Source: Paraburkholderia sp. BL21I4N1 (lineage in GTDB: Bacteria; Pseudomonadota; Gammaproteobacteria; Burkholderiales; Burkholderiaceae). From it: a DNA stretch of 64,000 nucleotides. Position numbers and translations under genes: made by a program. Under the pieces are notes generated by a model. The model did no database searches, was not told the origin of the DNA, and saw only the letters and a program-made list of their open reading frames with translations. The DNA is taken from NCBI RefSeq assembly GCF_002973525.1, contig NZ_PVEN01000009.1:124001-188000 (forward strand), in the 5' to 3' direction. Each line of letters opens with the position of its first letter. Within the stretch, counting starts at the first letter, position 1. Shown here piece by piece: positions 28,201 through 35,855 of this stretch.

Positions 28201-29138
28201 CCGTCATACAGTTCTTCGAAGTGCTCGTCGAACAGGCCGACCACGTCGCGCTTTTCGTCGGGCTGGTAGGGCAGGGTGGCGCCCCACACGCGGTCGTATT
28301 CGTGACGCTCGCTACCGCTGAAAAATTCGGTGAAGCCGGTAATCAGGTCGGCCTTGGTGAACATCACGTACACCGGCGCGAACACTTCGAGCTTCTCGGT
28401 CAATTCCTGCACGCGCTGGCGCAGGTTCTTCGCGAGGTTGATCGCGAATTCCGGCTTGCTGCTGGTCAGCTCGGCAATGCTCGCCGTGACGATGATGCCG
28501 TTGATCGGCGCCTTCGGCCGGAACCGCTTGAGCAGGCCCAGAAAGCCGAGCCATTCGGTGCGGTCTTCGTCATGCACGGAATAGCGGCCGGCGGTGTCGA
28601 GCAGAATGCCTTCGGTCGTGAAGAACCAGTCGCAGTTACGCGTGCCGCCAATGCCGTGAATCACCGCGTTGTTCTTGTCGGCGAACGGGAATTGCAAACC
28701 CGAGTTCAGCACCGCGCTGCTCTTGCCGGCCGCCGGGTTGCCGATCACGATGTACCACGGCAGTTCGTACAGCGCCGAGCCGCCCGACACCTGGCCGATC
28801 TTCGAGGTCTTGATGGTCTTCACCGCGTCGACGAGGCGCGTGCGCAGCACGTCGAGTTCCGCCTGGCGCGCGGGCGTGGGCGCCGGGCCGGTTTCGGTCT
28901 GCTTCTCCGCCTGCTGCTCGAGCATTTCGCCGAGCTTGCGGTTGGCGCGCCGCGCGAGCAGGCGGCGGATCACCCAGACCAGCACGATCAGCGCGAGCAC
29001 CGCGCCGAACGCGATAGCCGGCCACATCAGGTCGACCTGCAGGGTTTCCGCGCCGACGAATAAAACAGCGGCGAGCGCGAGCAGGCCGATGATCGAGAGC
29101 GTGCGTGTATGGGTCAACACGTTGAGAATGCGTCGCAT
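25272..29138 (-). CDS. tssM: Type VI secretion inner-membrane protein TssM (IcmF)
   Basis: This 1288-aa protein has two N-terminal membrane helices (about 14-30 and 40-58), a cytoplasmic NTPase-like domain with an intact Walker A GNPAAGKSS (133-141), a third helix near residue 440 (FFGFVAVLALALGGWTW) and a large periplasmic domain. TssM spans the envelope and joins TssL to TssJ. It overlaps tagF by 4 nt and is separated from tagX by 250 bp of AT-richer sequence that may hold a promoter. Confidence 0.97.
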   Translation of the reverse strand: MRRILNVLTHTRTLSIIGLLALAAVLFVGAETLQVDLMWPAIAFGAVLALIVLVWVIRRLLARRANRKLGEMLEQQAEKQTETGPAPTPARQAELDVLRTRLVDAVKTIKTSKIGQVSGGSALYELPWYIVIGNPAAGKSSAVLNSGLQFPFADKNNAVIHGIGGTRNCDWFFTTEGILLDTAGRYSVHDEDRTEWLGFLGLLKRFRPKAPINGIIVTASIAELTSSKPEFAINLAKNLRQRVQELTEKLEVFAPVYVMFTKADLITGFTEFFSGSERHEYDRVWGATLPYQPDEKRDVVGLFDEHFEELYDGLKEISVAQMSINRGNKLSPGQLSFPLEFSTIKPALRAFLATLFETNPFQYKPIFRGFYFTSALQEGETNSAAATRIATRFGLSADSLPKPHSAFSKNGFFLRDLFSKVIFADRQTVRQFASPAKTRMRYATFFGFVAVLALALGGWTWSTVNNEQLTANVQADLDNVVRLQQNRNDLQSRMQAMDVLEDRIDQLEQFRRDRPLAVSLGLYQGDRLEQRLLTEYYNGVRQILLDPVSQNLASFLKDVNAHPDQLAPLNRTPDATAVPVSAHAAMAANSQGGLYSDASPTNVEDAYNALKTYLMLSDKRHVETAHLTDQVARFWRGWLETNRGNMPRDEMIRSAERMITFYLSRVSDDDWPMIDENLGLVDQTRENLRRVVRGMPARQRVYEEIKARASTRFAPMTIARIVGDNNTALVAGSYAIPGTFTREAWFQYVQPAIRDAATKELQAKDWVLNTSAHDDLTLEGSPEQIQKALVAMYKTEYAMHWQKFMQGIAVQNFGSFGQAVDAMNRLGDPQDSPIRKVLETAYDQTSWDNPSLFNANLKRAQSGATSWFKNLFSRAPTGQLNANIDINGNPVEIPMGPIGQEFSALGRIVQTGDNGSMLKGYMDTLSKVRTRFNVIKNQGDPGPGARQLMQQTLDGSGSELADSLKYVDEQMLTGLTDSQRKALRPLLVRPLMAAYAVVIQPASVEVNKVWNAQVYQTFQGSLATKYPFAGDAKVEAGASEIAQVFGPDGAIAKFVGTTLGPLAVRRGDTLTARTWGDMGLALTPDFTSGFARWVAPLAGGAAGGGAGAQGSAEPQTVFQILPQPSSGTTEYTLAIDGQQMRYRNTPPQWTNFVWPNPSGSPGATLNATTFDGRTLQLVNEPGRYGLEKLINSAQRKRRPDGTFDLTWTQGNVTVAVSMRIISTSQASSASSDAPQQQSLRGLRLPSSVADVSAAANSVNATAAGGPGAPPVNAPATAAAAGSNTGSAQ

Positions 29139-29388
29139 AAGCCGGTCAGGTCTTGTTGATGTGTGTTGTGGCGCGGGGTGTGGCGATCAGCCAGGCGCGC
29201 GTGCGGCGTTTGAAATAAAACGAAAGCATATTCAGGTGAAAGCAATTGTGGCGGGATTGTTAAATTCACCTGCGCGGGCATCGAAAAAAGCGCGTGATGC
29301 AATGCCGCTATGCAAGTGGCATTGCCGCTTTTTGCCGGAAAATTTGATTGAACGCCCCATTGTCGACCTCTTTATTACCCGCTTTACC

Positions 29389-30234
29389 TTAATGACCCCG
29401 CCCAAGAACGAAGCCGGGTTTGTGATATTCGACGTGCCCGAGATCCATCATTTTCCAGCGGCCACCCCACGTCAGGCCGACCTGTTCGGCGGTCTGCCCG
29501 TATAACTGATAGCCGCGCATAGCCCAGGGATCTTTTTCTGAAATGACGAGCTTGCCGTCGCGCAAAAAAGCGTTGTCCGCGGCAAGACCGTATTGGTGAT
29601 AGCTCTGAAACGCTGCGGCATTGGTGACGTTGCCCCCCATTTGCGCCAGCCGGTTTTGCCGCTCCGGACTGCGATAACCTTCCAGCAAAGCCATTTCATA
29701 CCCGTATTGCTCGTGCATGATTTTATACACGAGCAATAAGCGCGTTCTGAAGTCGGCATCGAGCAAATTCCAGTCACGGCTCGCGTCTTTGAGCGCGGGC
29801 CGAATCTGTTCGACTTCCTGCGTGGCGAATACCTCCGGCGGCAGCGGCGGCGGGGGCACGAGCTGTTCGCCGTTCAATAACGCGGCAATTTTCTCGTCCG
29901 GTACCCGTGCAGTGTCATCGAATTGGAATAATTGCCGGCCGCGTAAAGCCAATGCCACCAATGGCGGCGTCGCAAGAATACCTGTCGTGGTAAAAATCAG
30001 CAAGCGCCGCTTTACCAGTAACTTTTGCATATCAACTGCGGTGGATTGCGAAATTTTTGCCGAGCGCGCTAATTGGCCACGAGCACGCGTTGCACCACGC
30101 GATGCCCCGCGCATAACACGTCCATGAATGGCGAGTGCAATGCCTAATAAAGAGGCGCGTACCGGCGGCAATAGCAGCATTGCGGCGATCAGGACGGCGA
30201 TGGCGAAATAGGAGAGAAGTACTACGGCAATCAA
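29389..30234 (-). CDS. tagX: TagX-type peptidoglycan peptidase (M15/VanY-like)
   Basis: This is a 281-aa inner-membrane protein if TTG 30234 is the start. Two N-terminal hydrophobic segments (AVVLLSYFAIAVLIAAMLLL and LIFTTTGILATPPLVALAL) precede an M15 peptidase domain. Zinc-binding motifs are visible: SYHQYGLAADN and GHVEYHKPG. In Acinetobacter TagX is an L,D-endopeptidase needed for T6SS assembly. A longer reading from TTG 30348 would remove nearly all space for a promoter between this gene and its divergent neighbour. Neither start is an ATG, so the start is uncertain. Confidence 0.85.
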   Translation of the reverse strand: MIAVVLLSYFAIAVLIAAMLLLPPVRASLLGIALAIHGRVMRGASRGATRARGQLARSAKISQSTAVDMQKLLVKRRLLIFTTTGILATPPLVALALRGRQLFQFDDTARVPDEKIAALLNGEQLVPPPPLPPEVFATQEVEQIRPALKDASRDWNLLDADFRTRLLLVYKIMHEQYGYEMALLEGYRSPERQNRLAQMGGNVTNAAAFQSYHQYGLAADNAFLRDGKLVISEKDPWAMRGYQLYGQTAEQVGLTWGGRWKMMDLGHVEYHKPGFVLGRGH

Positions 30235-30359
30235 AGGCGACCCCGGAAATTGGAAACAATTGTATTTTGTAATGCTTGCTCTTAGAATCAGGCCTGCTCG
30301 GAGACGAGCCGGAACGGTATTATCACGGCGAAATAAACCAGGATTCAATGAGACAGTGA

Positions 30360-31313
30360 ATGAGTGCGCCGGAAAGTTCGAATTCCAAAGCCCCGCCTAG
30401 CCTGTTATCCGATAAGGCTAAAGGCGCTGATGCCAATGGTTCGCGAATTCTCGCGAACCTGGAAGGCCGCGTTGCGCCGCCTACCGAAAAATCGCGCCGG
30501 TCCAGGGCGCCACTTTTGCTCGTTGCGCTGCTGGTGATCGCGGCCGGCGGTTGGGGTGCGTGGCATATGCAGCAGCGTCAGCATGACGAGACGCTGGCAG
30601 CGGCTACGTCCCCCGCGCCGGGCGATGCGGAGAAGCCCGCCGCGACCGCGGCTGTGCCTGCGTCCGCATCGGCGCAGGTCGTCGCTAAAGCGCCGGCGGC
30701 GCCGGTGCCGGCTTCGTCGCAGGCGGCCACCATCATCGCCGACGACAGCGACAGCAAAACCGCGGCGTCAGCACCCGCACCCGCCAGCGGTGCCGACCGC
30801 CTGTCGCGTGCGCTCGCCGACGGCGCGGAGCCGAGCAGCGCGCCCACGCCGGTGGCGTCGGCAACATCCGCTTCGGCGGTGCCGGTGCCCGCGGCTAAAC
30901 ATGGCAAGAGCGCAACCGCGCTCGCCGGCAACAGCAAGCATGAAGCGACGCACGGCAAGAAAGAAAGCGTGACCGCCAGCACGGGCAACCGCCATGCGAG
31001 CACGCCGAGCGCCGTCGCACAGTCCAAGAAGCAGCGCGCGAGCGGTACGGCGTCGAAAGACGATTCGGATGCCGATCTGTTGGCGGCGCTGGTCGCGCGT
31101 ACCAAGCCGGCCGACGCCAAGCCGTCGGGCGGCACGGCAACGACCAAGGTGAGCGCCACGGCGCCCGCCAATGCGAAGCTCGCGGAGCGCGTGAAAGAAT
31201 GTGGGCAGCGTGGCTTCTTCGAAGACCAGTTGTGCCGCTGGCGCGTCTGTGACGGTCATTGGGGCAAAGACCCGGCGTGCCCGGGGGCGTCGCCGCAAGC
31301 CCGTCAGCCGTAA
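30360..31313 (+). CDS. T6SS-locus membrane protein of unknown function
   Basis: This 317-aa protein has a basic segment and one membrane helix at about residues 49-69 (APLLLVALLVIAAGGWGAWH). A long low-complexity Ala/Ser/Pro/Lys region follows, and then a conserved-looking C-terminal Cys cluster: ECGQRGFFEDQLCRWRVCDG, then HWGKDPACPG. The N-in topology would place the tail in the periplasm. It diverges from tagX. Genes with this layout occur at this place in Burkholderia T6SS clusters, but I know no function. Confidence 0.7.
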   Translation: MSAPESSNSKAPPSLLSDKAKGADANGSRILANLEGRVAPPTEKSRRSRAPLLLVALLVIAAGGWGAWHMQQRQHDETLAAATSPAPGDAEKPAATAAVPASASAQVVAKAPAAPVPASSQAATIIADDSDSKTAASAPAPASGADRLSRALADGAEPSSAPTPVASATSASAVPVPAAKHGKSATALAGNSKHEATHGKKESVTASTGNRHASTPSAVAQSKKQRASGTASKDDSDADLLAALVARTKPADAKPSGGTATTKVSATAPANAKLAERVKECGQRGFFEDQLCRWRVCDGHWGKDPACPGASPQARQP

Positions 31314-31567
31314 TTCGGGTCGCGCGCGTCGCGCTTGTGTCGTGACGCGCCGTTAAGCCCCAGTCGAGTTTCATCCGCCGCAACGGCGTGTATTTTCGTT
31401 GCGGCGGCATCGACCGCCATGCGCATGAAACCGCGCGCATGCGCTTCCAAAAAAAATCCAGCTACGCGCGTCACCGCGCGGGGACTTGTTCGTGCTCGCC
31501 GGCGCGGTATTGTTGTTGCCGGCTTTCGCGACTCGCCATGCTGCGATTTAAAAATCAAGAGACATCA

Positions 31568-32713
31568 ATGAAAAGACTTCTTGTAGCAATGACGTGCGTG
31601 GCAAGCGTGACGGCCGTTCTGGCCATCTCTGCGTGCGGCGGCAACAGCCTGAATGCATCCAGCGCTGCACCGAAAGTGATTATCGACAGCGACTACAACA
31701 CTCTGAGCGACGACGGCCAGCTCGGCGTCATGGCGGCGCAGTTGCAGGCGCAGGGTTCGCTGAACGTGCTGGGCATCACGGTCGTGTCCGGCAATCAATG
31801 GCTGAAGCAGGGCGTGGCCGATGCATTGAAATCGGTCGAGCGTCTCGGTGTCGAGAAACAGATCGGCGTCTATGCCGGTGCCAATTACGCGCTGTCGCAC
31901 GACTTCGCGACGATTCAGGCCGAGCAGAAGCAATTTCCCGGCGGCGACGGTTATCTCGGTGCGTGGAATAATCCCGAACCGAAATCGGACAGCGACCTCG
32001 TCGCGCCGCCGGACGGCTTTGCGACGCACACCAAAGTGCAGAGCAAAAGCGCGGTGGATTTCATCGTCGATTCGGTGAAACAGAATCCGGGTGAAGTGAC
32101 GATTCTGGCGATCGGTCCGCTGACCAATATTGCGCTGGCTACACGGCAGCATCCTGAGATCGTGCCGCTGATCAAGCAGATCATTTACATGGGCGGGGCG
32201 ATCGACGTGCCGGGCAATACCACGCCCACGGCGGAGTTCAACTGGTGGTTCGACCCTGAAGCGGCGAAGGCCGTGTTGCATTTGCCGATCAAACAGGTGG
32301 TGATACCGCTCGACGTAACGGACACCGTGAAAATGGACAAGGCGCTGTACGACCGTGTCGCGCACGATCCGACGAAGCAGACCATCATCACGCAGTTGTT
32401 CAAGACGCTGAACGGCTATGGTTTCGACGGCAAGAACGGCTTCGAGACGGACCCGAACTACACGACGAACATCTGGGACACGCTGACGCTTGCGTATCTG
32501 ATGAATCCTTCGTTTGCCACGCAAACCGTGGATGAATGGGTGGATGTGGATATGAGCTTCGGCGCCAATGACGGGAAGGCTACGGGTTATACGAGTTCGC
32601 CGCCGGCGGGTTTGCAGAAGATGACGGTGGTCAAGCGCTTCGACAATCCCGGCTTTTTCAATTTCTACGTGGATCTGTTGACGCGGCCGGTGCCGCTGAC
32701 GCTGCCGAACTGA
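31568..32713 (+). CDS. Nucleoside hydrolase-like lipoprotein
   Basis: This 381-aa protein, from ATG 31568, has a lipoprotein signal (VASVTAVLAISAC). The rest fits the inosine-uridine nucleoside N-ribohydrolase fold: VNVLGI-type segment LNVLGITVVSG, ILAIGPLTNIALATRQHPE, IIYMGGAIDVPGNTTPTAEF and NWWFDPEAAKAVL. The N-terminal metal motif reads DSDYNTLSDDG rather than the usual DxDxxxDD, that is, with two extra residues. A periplasmic nucleoside-salvage role is inferred from the signal. Confidence 0.85.
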   Translation: MKRLLVAMTCVASVTAVLAISACGGNSLNASSAAPKVIIDSDYNTLSDDGQLGVMAAQLQAQGSLNVLGITVVSGNQWLKQGVADALKSVERLGVEKQIGVYAGANYALSHDFATIQAEQKQFPGGDGYLGAWNNPEPKSDSDLVAPPDGFATHTKVQSKSAVDFIVDSVKQNPGEVTILAIGPLTNIALATRQHPEIVPLIKQIIYMGGAIDVPGNTTPTAEFNWWFDPEAAKAVLHLPIKQVVIPLDVTDTVKMDKALYDRVAHDPTKQTIITQLFKTLNGYGFDGKNGFETDPNYTTNIWDTLTLAYLMNPSFATQTVDEWVDVDMSFGANDGKATGYTSSPPAGLQKMTVVKRFDNPGFFNFYVDLLTRPVPLTLPN

Positions 32714-32755
32714 TCGATTGCACGTGTTGTTGCGTGTTGTTGCGCACTGCTGCGC

Positions 32756-32790
32756 GCCTGCATCGAAACCGCCTCAGGCGGGATGCAGGC
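32756..32790. terminator. Hairpin between convergent genes, possible terminator
   Basis: Perfect 9-nt arms GCCTGCATC and GATGCAGGC enclose a smaller inverted repeat. It sits between the nucleoside hydrolase and the convergent LysR gene and spans the LysR stop. No T-run is present, so termination would be weak. Confidence 0.4.
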
Positions 32791-33730
32791 CGCGCAGCAG
32801 TTGTCGTACGCGGGTGAGGTCCTGATCGACGTGTTCGGCCTGCTCGAACAGCTCCGCGAGCCAGTCGACGAAGGCGCGCACGCGCGGCGACACGCGGCGG
32901 TTTTTCACATACGCGACGGCGACCGGCATCGGCACGGGTTGCCATTGCGGCAGAACTTCGCGCAACAGGCCTGAGTCGAGGTAGGGTTGCGCCGCGATCC
33001 GTGCGGGCTGGATCACGCCTAGGCCTTGCAGACCGCAGGTGAGATAGGCCTGTTCGTCGCTGACTTTGACGAAGCCTTTTATCTTGACCTGTTGTGCTTC
33101 GCCGTCCACTTCGAAATCGAAATCCACTTCGCGGCCGTTATGCGGCGACATGCAGTTGACCGCGACGTGTCCACGCAGATCGTCGAGATCGGTGGGCGTG
33201 CCGAAGCGGGCGAGGTAGGCGGGGCTCGCGCAGGTGACGTGTTCGAGCGTGCCCAGGTTGCGCGCGACGAGGTTCGAGTCGGGCAATTCGCCGAGCTGGA
33301 TGCTGCAGTCGATCGCTTCCGAGATCAGGTCGACGGAGCGGTTGCTGATGCTGATGGCCAGGTCGAGATTTGGGTAACGGGTGTGGAAGTTCTCCAGTGC
33401 GGGGAGGACGATGGCGCTGGCTACCGCGGCGGGCATTTCAATGCGCAGGCGTCCCGTGAGGTTATCCGTTGCGTTGCGGATGCTGGCTTCCATGTCGTCG
33501 ATGTCGGCCAGGATTTGCATGCAGCGCTCGTAGTAGGCTGCGCCTTCCGGGGTCACGCTCAGGCGCCGCGTTGTGCGGGCTAGCAGGGCTGTGCCTAGCA
33601 GGGCTTCGAGGTTCTGGACTGTGGTCGTAGCGGTCGCTCGTGGGATGTTTAAGGACTCCGCTGCGCGGGTGAAGCTGTTCGTGTCCACGATGCGGATGAA
33701 TGTGCGCATTGCAGTTATTCTGTCGATCAT
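32774..33730 (-). CDS. LysR-family transcriptional regulator
   Basis: This 318-aa protein has the N-terminal winged HTH (MRTFIRIVDTNSFTRAAESL, IPRATATTTVQNLEALLG, LLARTTRRLSVTPEG) and the type 2 periplasmic-binding-like effector domain. It belongs to the large LysR group typical of Burkholderiales. The effector and target are not evident. Its 5' side borders the inverted-repeat element, not a divergent gene, which is unusual for LysR regulators. Confidence 0.93.
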   Translation of the reverse strand: MIDRITAMRTFIRIVDTNSFTRAAESLNIPRATATTTVQNLEALLGTALLARTTRRLSVTPEGAAYYERCMQILADIDDMEASIRNATDNLTGRLRIEMPAAVASAIVLPALENFHTRYPNLDLAISISNRSVDLISEAIDCSIQLGELPDSNLVARNLGTLEHVTCASPAYLARFGTPTDLDDLRGHVAVNCMSPHNGREVDFDFEVDGEAQQVKIKGFVKVSDEQAYLTCGLQGLGVIQPARIAAQPYLDSGLLREVLPQWQPVPMPVAVAYVKNRRVSPRVRAFVDWLAELFEQAEHVDQDLTRVRQLLRGLHPA

Positions 33731-33858
33731 GGTTTTTGGCTCCAGTTGGGGAAGAGGGTTTTTTTGCCCTGGTCGGTGGGGTGGGGGTTTGTATCGTGGG
33801 GTTGGCCTTTCCTTGCTTTCTTAGTGGTCTATTAGCGTTGCCCCTGTGCGGGGCGGCA

Positions 33859-33892
33859 CCTACTTCTCTTTGCCGCGGCAAAGAGAAGTAGG
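33859..33892. repeat. Perfect 34-nt palindrome, left arm
   Basis: The sequence is its own reverse complement over 34 bases, with arms CCTACTTCTCTTTGCCG. As RNA or single-stranded DNA it would form a long hairpin. Confidence 0.9.
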
Positions 33893-34281
33893 CAAGAGAA
33901 AGCCGCTCACACCGCTAACTTTTAAGCGGGTCTCTCGCACAGTCCCGGCAGTGGCGCATCTGGAGTCCGTGTTCTCGCACACTCCGCTCTCGTGACAAGG
34001 CCGTCATACATCCCGCTTCGCGCGGTGCGCTCGGCGGAACGGTCTGCTTTGAACCAGGGGCTACTTTGGGCGGCGGGAGCCGTCGGCTTTGCCTCGGCGC
34101 GGTGAACCGACGCGTGTCCCGATGTTTTTTGAACTACCGTTCGGCGCGCGAAGCGCTGCCGGAAGAATGACTGCTGTGTCACGGGCGTCGAATGCGCGAG
34201 GACACGGATTCCAGATGCACCACTACCGTGGCTGCGCGGGAGACCCGCTTAAGAGTTAGCGGTGTGAGCGGCTTTCTCTTG

Positions 34282-34315
34282 CCTACTTCTCTTTGCCGCG
34301 GCAAAGAGAAGTAGG
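34282..34315. repeat. Perfect 34-nt palindrome, right arm
   Basis: This is an identical copy of the left-arm palindrome, 423 bp away, with no base changed. Confidence 0.9.
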
Positions 34316-34485
34316 TGCCGCCCCGCACAGGGGCAACGCTAATAGACCACTAAGAAAGCAAGGAAAGGCCAACCCCACCAGCACCCAGGCCACCAAGCGC
34401 AGCGAAATACAGCAAAAAAACCAAAACACCCGCGCCGCAGGCAAAAAAATCCCCCGCGGCCACGAGCGCAAAAAATCCAGCCCAA

Positions 34486-35538
34486 TTACTTCCGCAAGGA
34501 ATCCAGATCAATCACAAACCGATACTTAACATCGCTCTTCAGCATCCGCTCATAAGCCTCATTAATCCCCTGCATGGGAATCACTTCAATATCCGAAGTA
34601 ATGCTATGCTCGCCGCAGAAATCCAGCATCTCCTGCGTCTCGGCAATCCCCCCGATCAATGACCCAGCCAACCGGCGACGCTTGAAAATCAGATTGAACA
34701 CCTGCGGCGACGGATGATCGTGCTCGGGCGCACCCACCAGCGTCATCGTCCCGTCCCGCTTCAACAGATTCAGAAACGGATTCAGATCGTGCTGCGCAGC
34801 CACCGTATTCAGAATGAAATCGAAGCTGTTGGTATGCGCTTCCATCTCCTGCGCATTCTTCGAAATCACCACCTCGTGCGCACCCAACCGCTTCGCATCT
34901 TCAATCTTCGACGGCGACGTGGTGAACAACACCACATGCGCACCCATCGCACGTGCCAGCTTCACGCCCATATGACCCAGGCCGCCCAGGCCGACAATTC
35001 CGACCTTCTTGCCAGGACCGGCGCCCCACGTGCGCAACGGCGAATACGTCGTAATGCCCGCGCACAGCAACGGTGCCACGCCCGCTGGGTCGAGATTCTC
35101 CGGCACCCGCAGCGTGAATTCCTCATCGACTACCAGTTGCGTCGAGTAACCGCCGTAAGTGATCTGGCCATCCACACGGTCGACACCGTTGTACGTGCCC
35201 ACCCAGCCGTTCTCGCAATACTGCTCGAGATCTTCCTCGCAGCTCGCACACGTGCGGCACGAATCGACCAGACAACCCACGCCGACGAGATCGCCGACCT
35301 TGTACTTGGTGACGTCCGGACCCACCGCGCTGACGCGGCCGACAATCTCATGACCCGGCACCACCGGAAAAACCGTGTTCTTCCATTCATTGCGAGCCTG
35401 ATGCAGGTCGGAATGGCACACGCCGCAAAACAGGACTTCCATCTGCACGTCGTGGGCACGCAGTTCGCGGCGCTGGATTTCGAACGGAGCGAGCGGCGCG
35501 GTAGCGTCGGTCGCTGCATAGGCGTAAGTCGTGCTCAT
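34486..35538 (-). CDS. Zinc-dependent alcohol dehydrogenase (cinnamyl/YahK type)
   Basis: This 350-aa medium-chain dehydrogenase has catalytic-zinc residues in CGVCHSDLH and GHEIVGRV, a structural-zinc Cys cluster (CRTCASCEEDLEQYC), and the NAD(P) motif VGIVGLGGLGHMGVKLA. The set matches NADP-preferring aldehyde reductases such as YahK and cinnamyl alcohol dehydrogenases. ATG 35538 is preceded by GGAGCTACCC on the minus strand. It diverges from an AraC regulator that may control it. Confidence 0.92.
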   Translation of the reverse strand: MSTTYAYAATDATAPLAPFEIQRRELRAHDVQMEVLFCGVCHSDLHQARNEWKNTVFPVVPGHEIVGRVSAVGPDVTKYKVGDLVGVGCLVDSCRTCASCEEDLEQYCENGWVGTYNGVDRVDGQITYGGYSTQLVVDEEFTLRVPENLDPAGVAPLLCAGITTYSPLRTWGAGPGKKVGIVGLGGLGHMGVKLARAMGAHVVLFTTSPSKIEDAKRLGAHEVVISKNAQEMEAHTNSFDFILNTVAAQHDLNPFLNLLKRDGTMTLVGAPEHDHPSPQVFNLIFKRRRLAGSLIGGIAETQEMLDFCGEHSITSDIEVIPMQGINEAYERMLKSDVKYRFVIDLDSLRK

Positions 35539-35855
35539 GGGTAGCTCCAGCAAAGAGGGTGATGTCACAAGGCGATGCCCTCAGGCAACGCAAAGTCGCC
35601 GCGGACAGCCTTGTCTTGCGCCGGGATCACAGCGCCAGCGGTGGTCGATCGATTCGCCGAAGCAGTGAATTGACAACCGAGCCCAGCGTGGTGCGGAAAA
35701 ACTCGATCCGGCAGGGTTCCCATCTTAGGAGCCGACCCTGAAGCGGGGAATACCTGAATGTCTTGAAGATTTGCCTAAAACTCCTGGTGGGGAGCGCAGT
35801 AGGCCGTTTAGTGCTAAATTTCAAGCATTATTCTCTTGAGCGTCACTATATCGTC
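35539..35855. other. Divergent regulatory region, alcohol dehydrogenase / AraC regulator
   Basis: This 317-bp stretch has no gene. It must hold promoters for both divergent genes. A small palindrome TTTAG-TG-CTAAA lies at 35807-35818, about 40 bp before the regulator start, and could be an operator. I could not place -35/-10 pairs with confidence. Confidence 0.5.

Larger units (their letters stand above)
33796..34378. repeat. Long inverted-repeat element, about 190-bp arms
   Basis: Two arms, about 33796-33985 and 34190-34378, are inverted copies of each other around a centre of about 204 bp. The outer roughly 120 bp of each arm is essentially identical; the inner part has scattered differences. 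Each arm contains a perfect 34-nt palindrome (33859-33892 and 34282-34315) centred on GCCGCGGC. Outside it lies the short inverted repeat CCCCTGTGCGGGG. From memory the outer unit recurs in Paraburkholderia intergenic regions. No transposase is present, so it may be a non-autonomous or REP-like family. No target duplication was recognised. Confidence 0.85.
33731..34485. other. Gene-free region carrying the inverted-repeat element
   Basis: This 755-bp stretch lies between the starts and ends of LysR and the alcohol dehydrogenase. It is almost filled by the inverted-repeat element at 33796-34378. The edges are AT-rich, with A- or T-runs. The open frames inside encode mirror copies of the same peptide because of the repeat, and I do not regard them as genes. 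Confidence 0.8.

Noticed and set aside
25275..29063. A 1262-codon open frame on the plus strand opposite tssM
   Set aside because: Its product is Arg/His/Val-rich without any family motif. It mirrors tssM codon structure in a high-GC genome, while tssM itself has clear domains.
33462..33881. Two small frames on opposite strands encoding the same peptide (MPRQREVGAAPHRGNANRP), here and at 34293-34529
   Set aside because: They arise from the inverted repeat and have no independent coding support.
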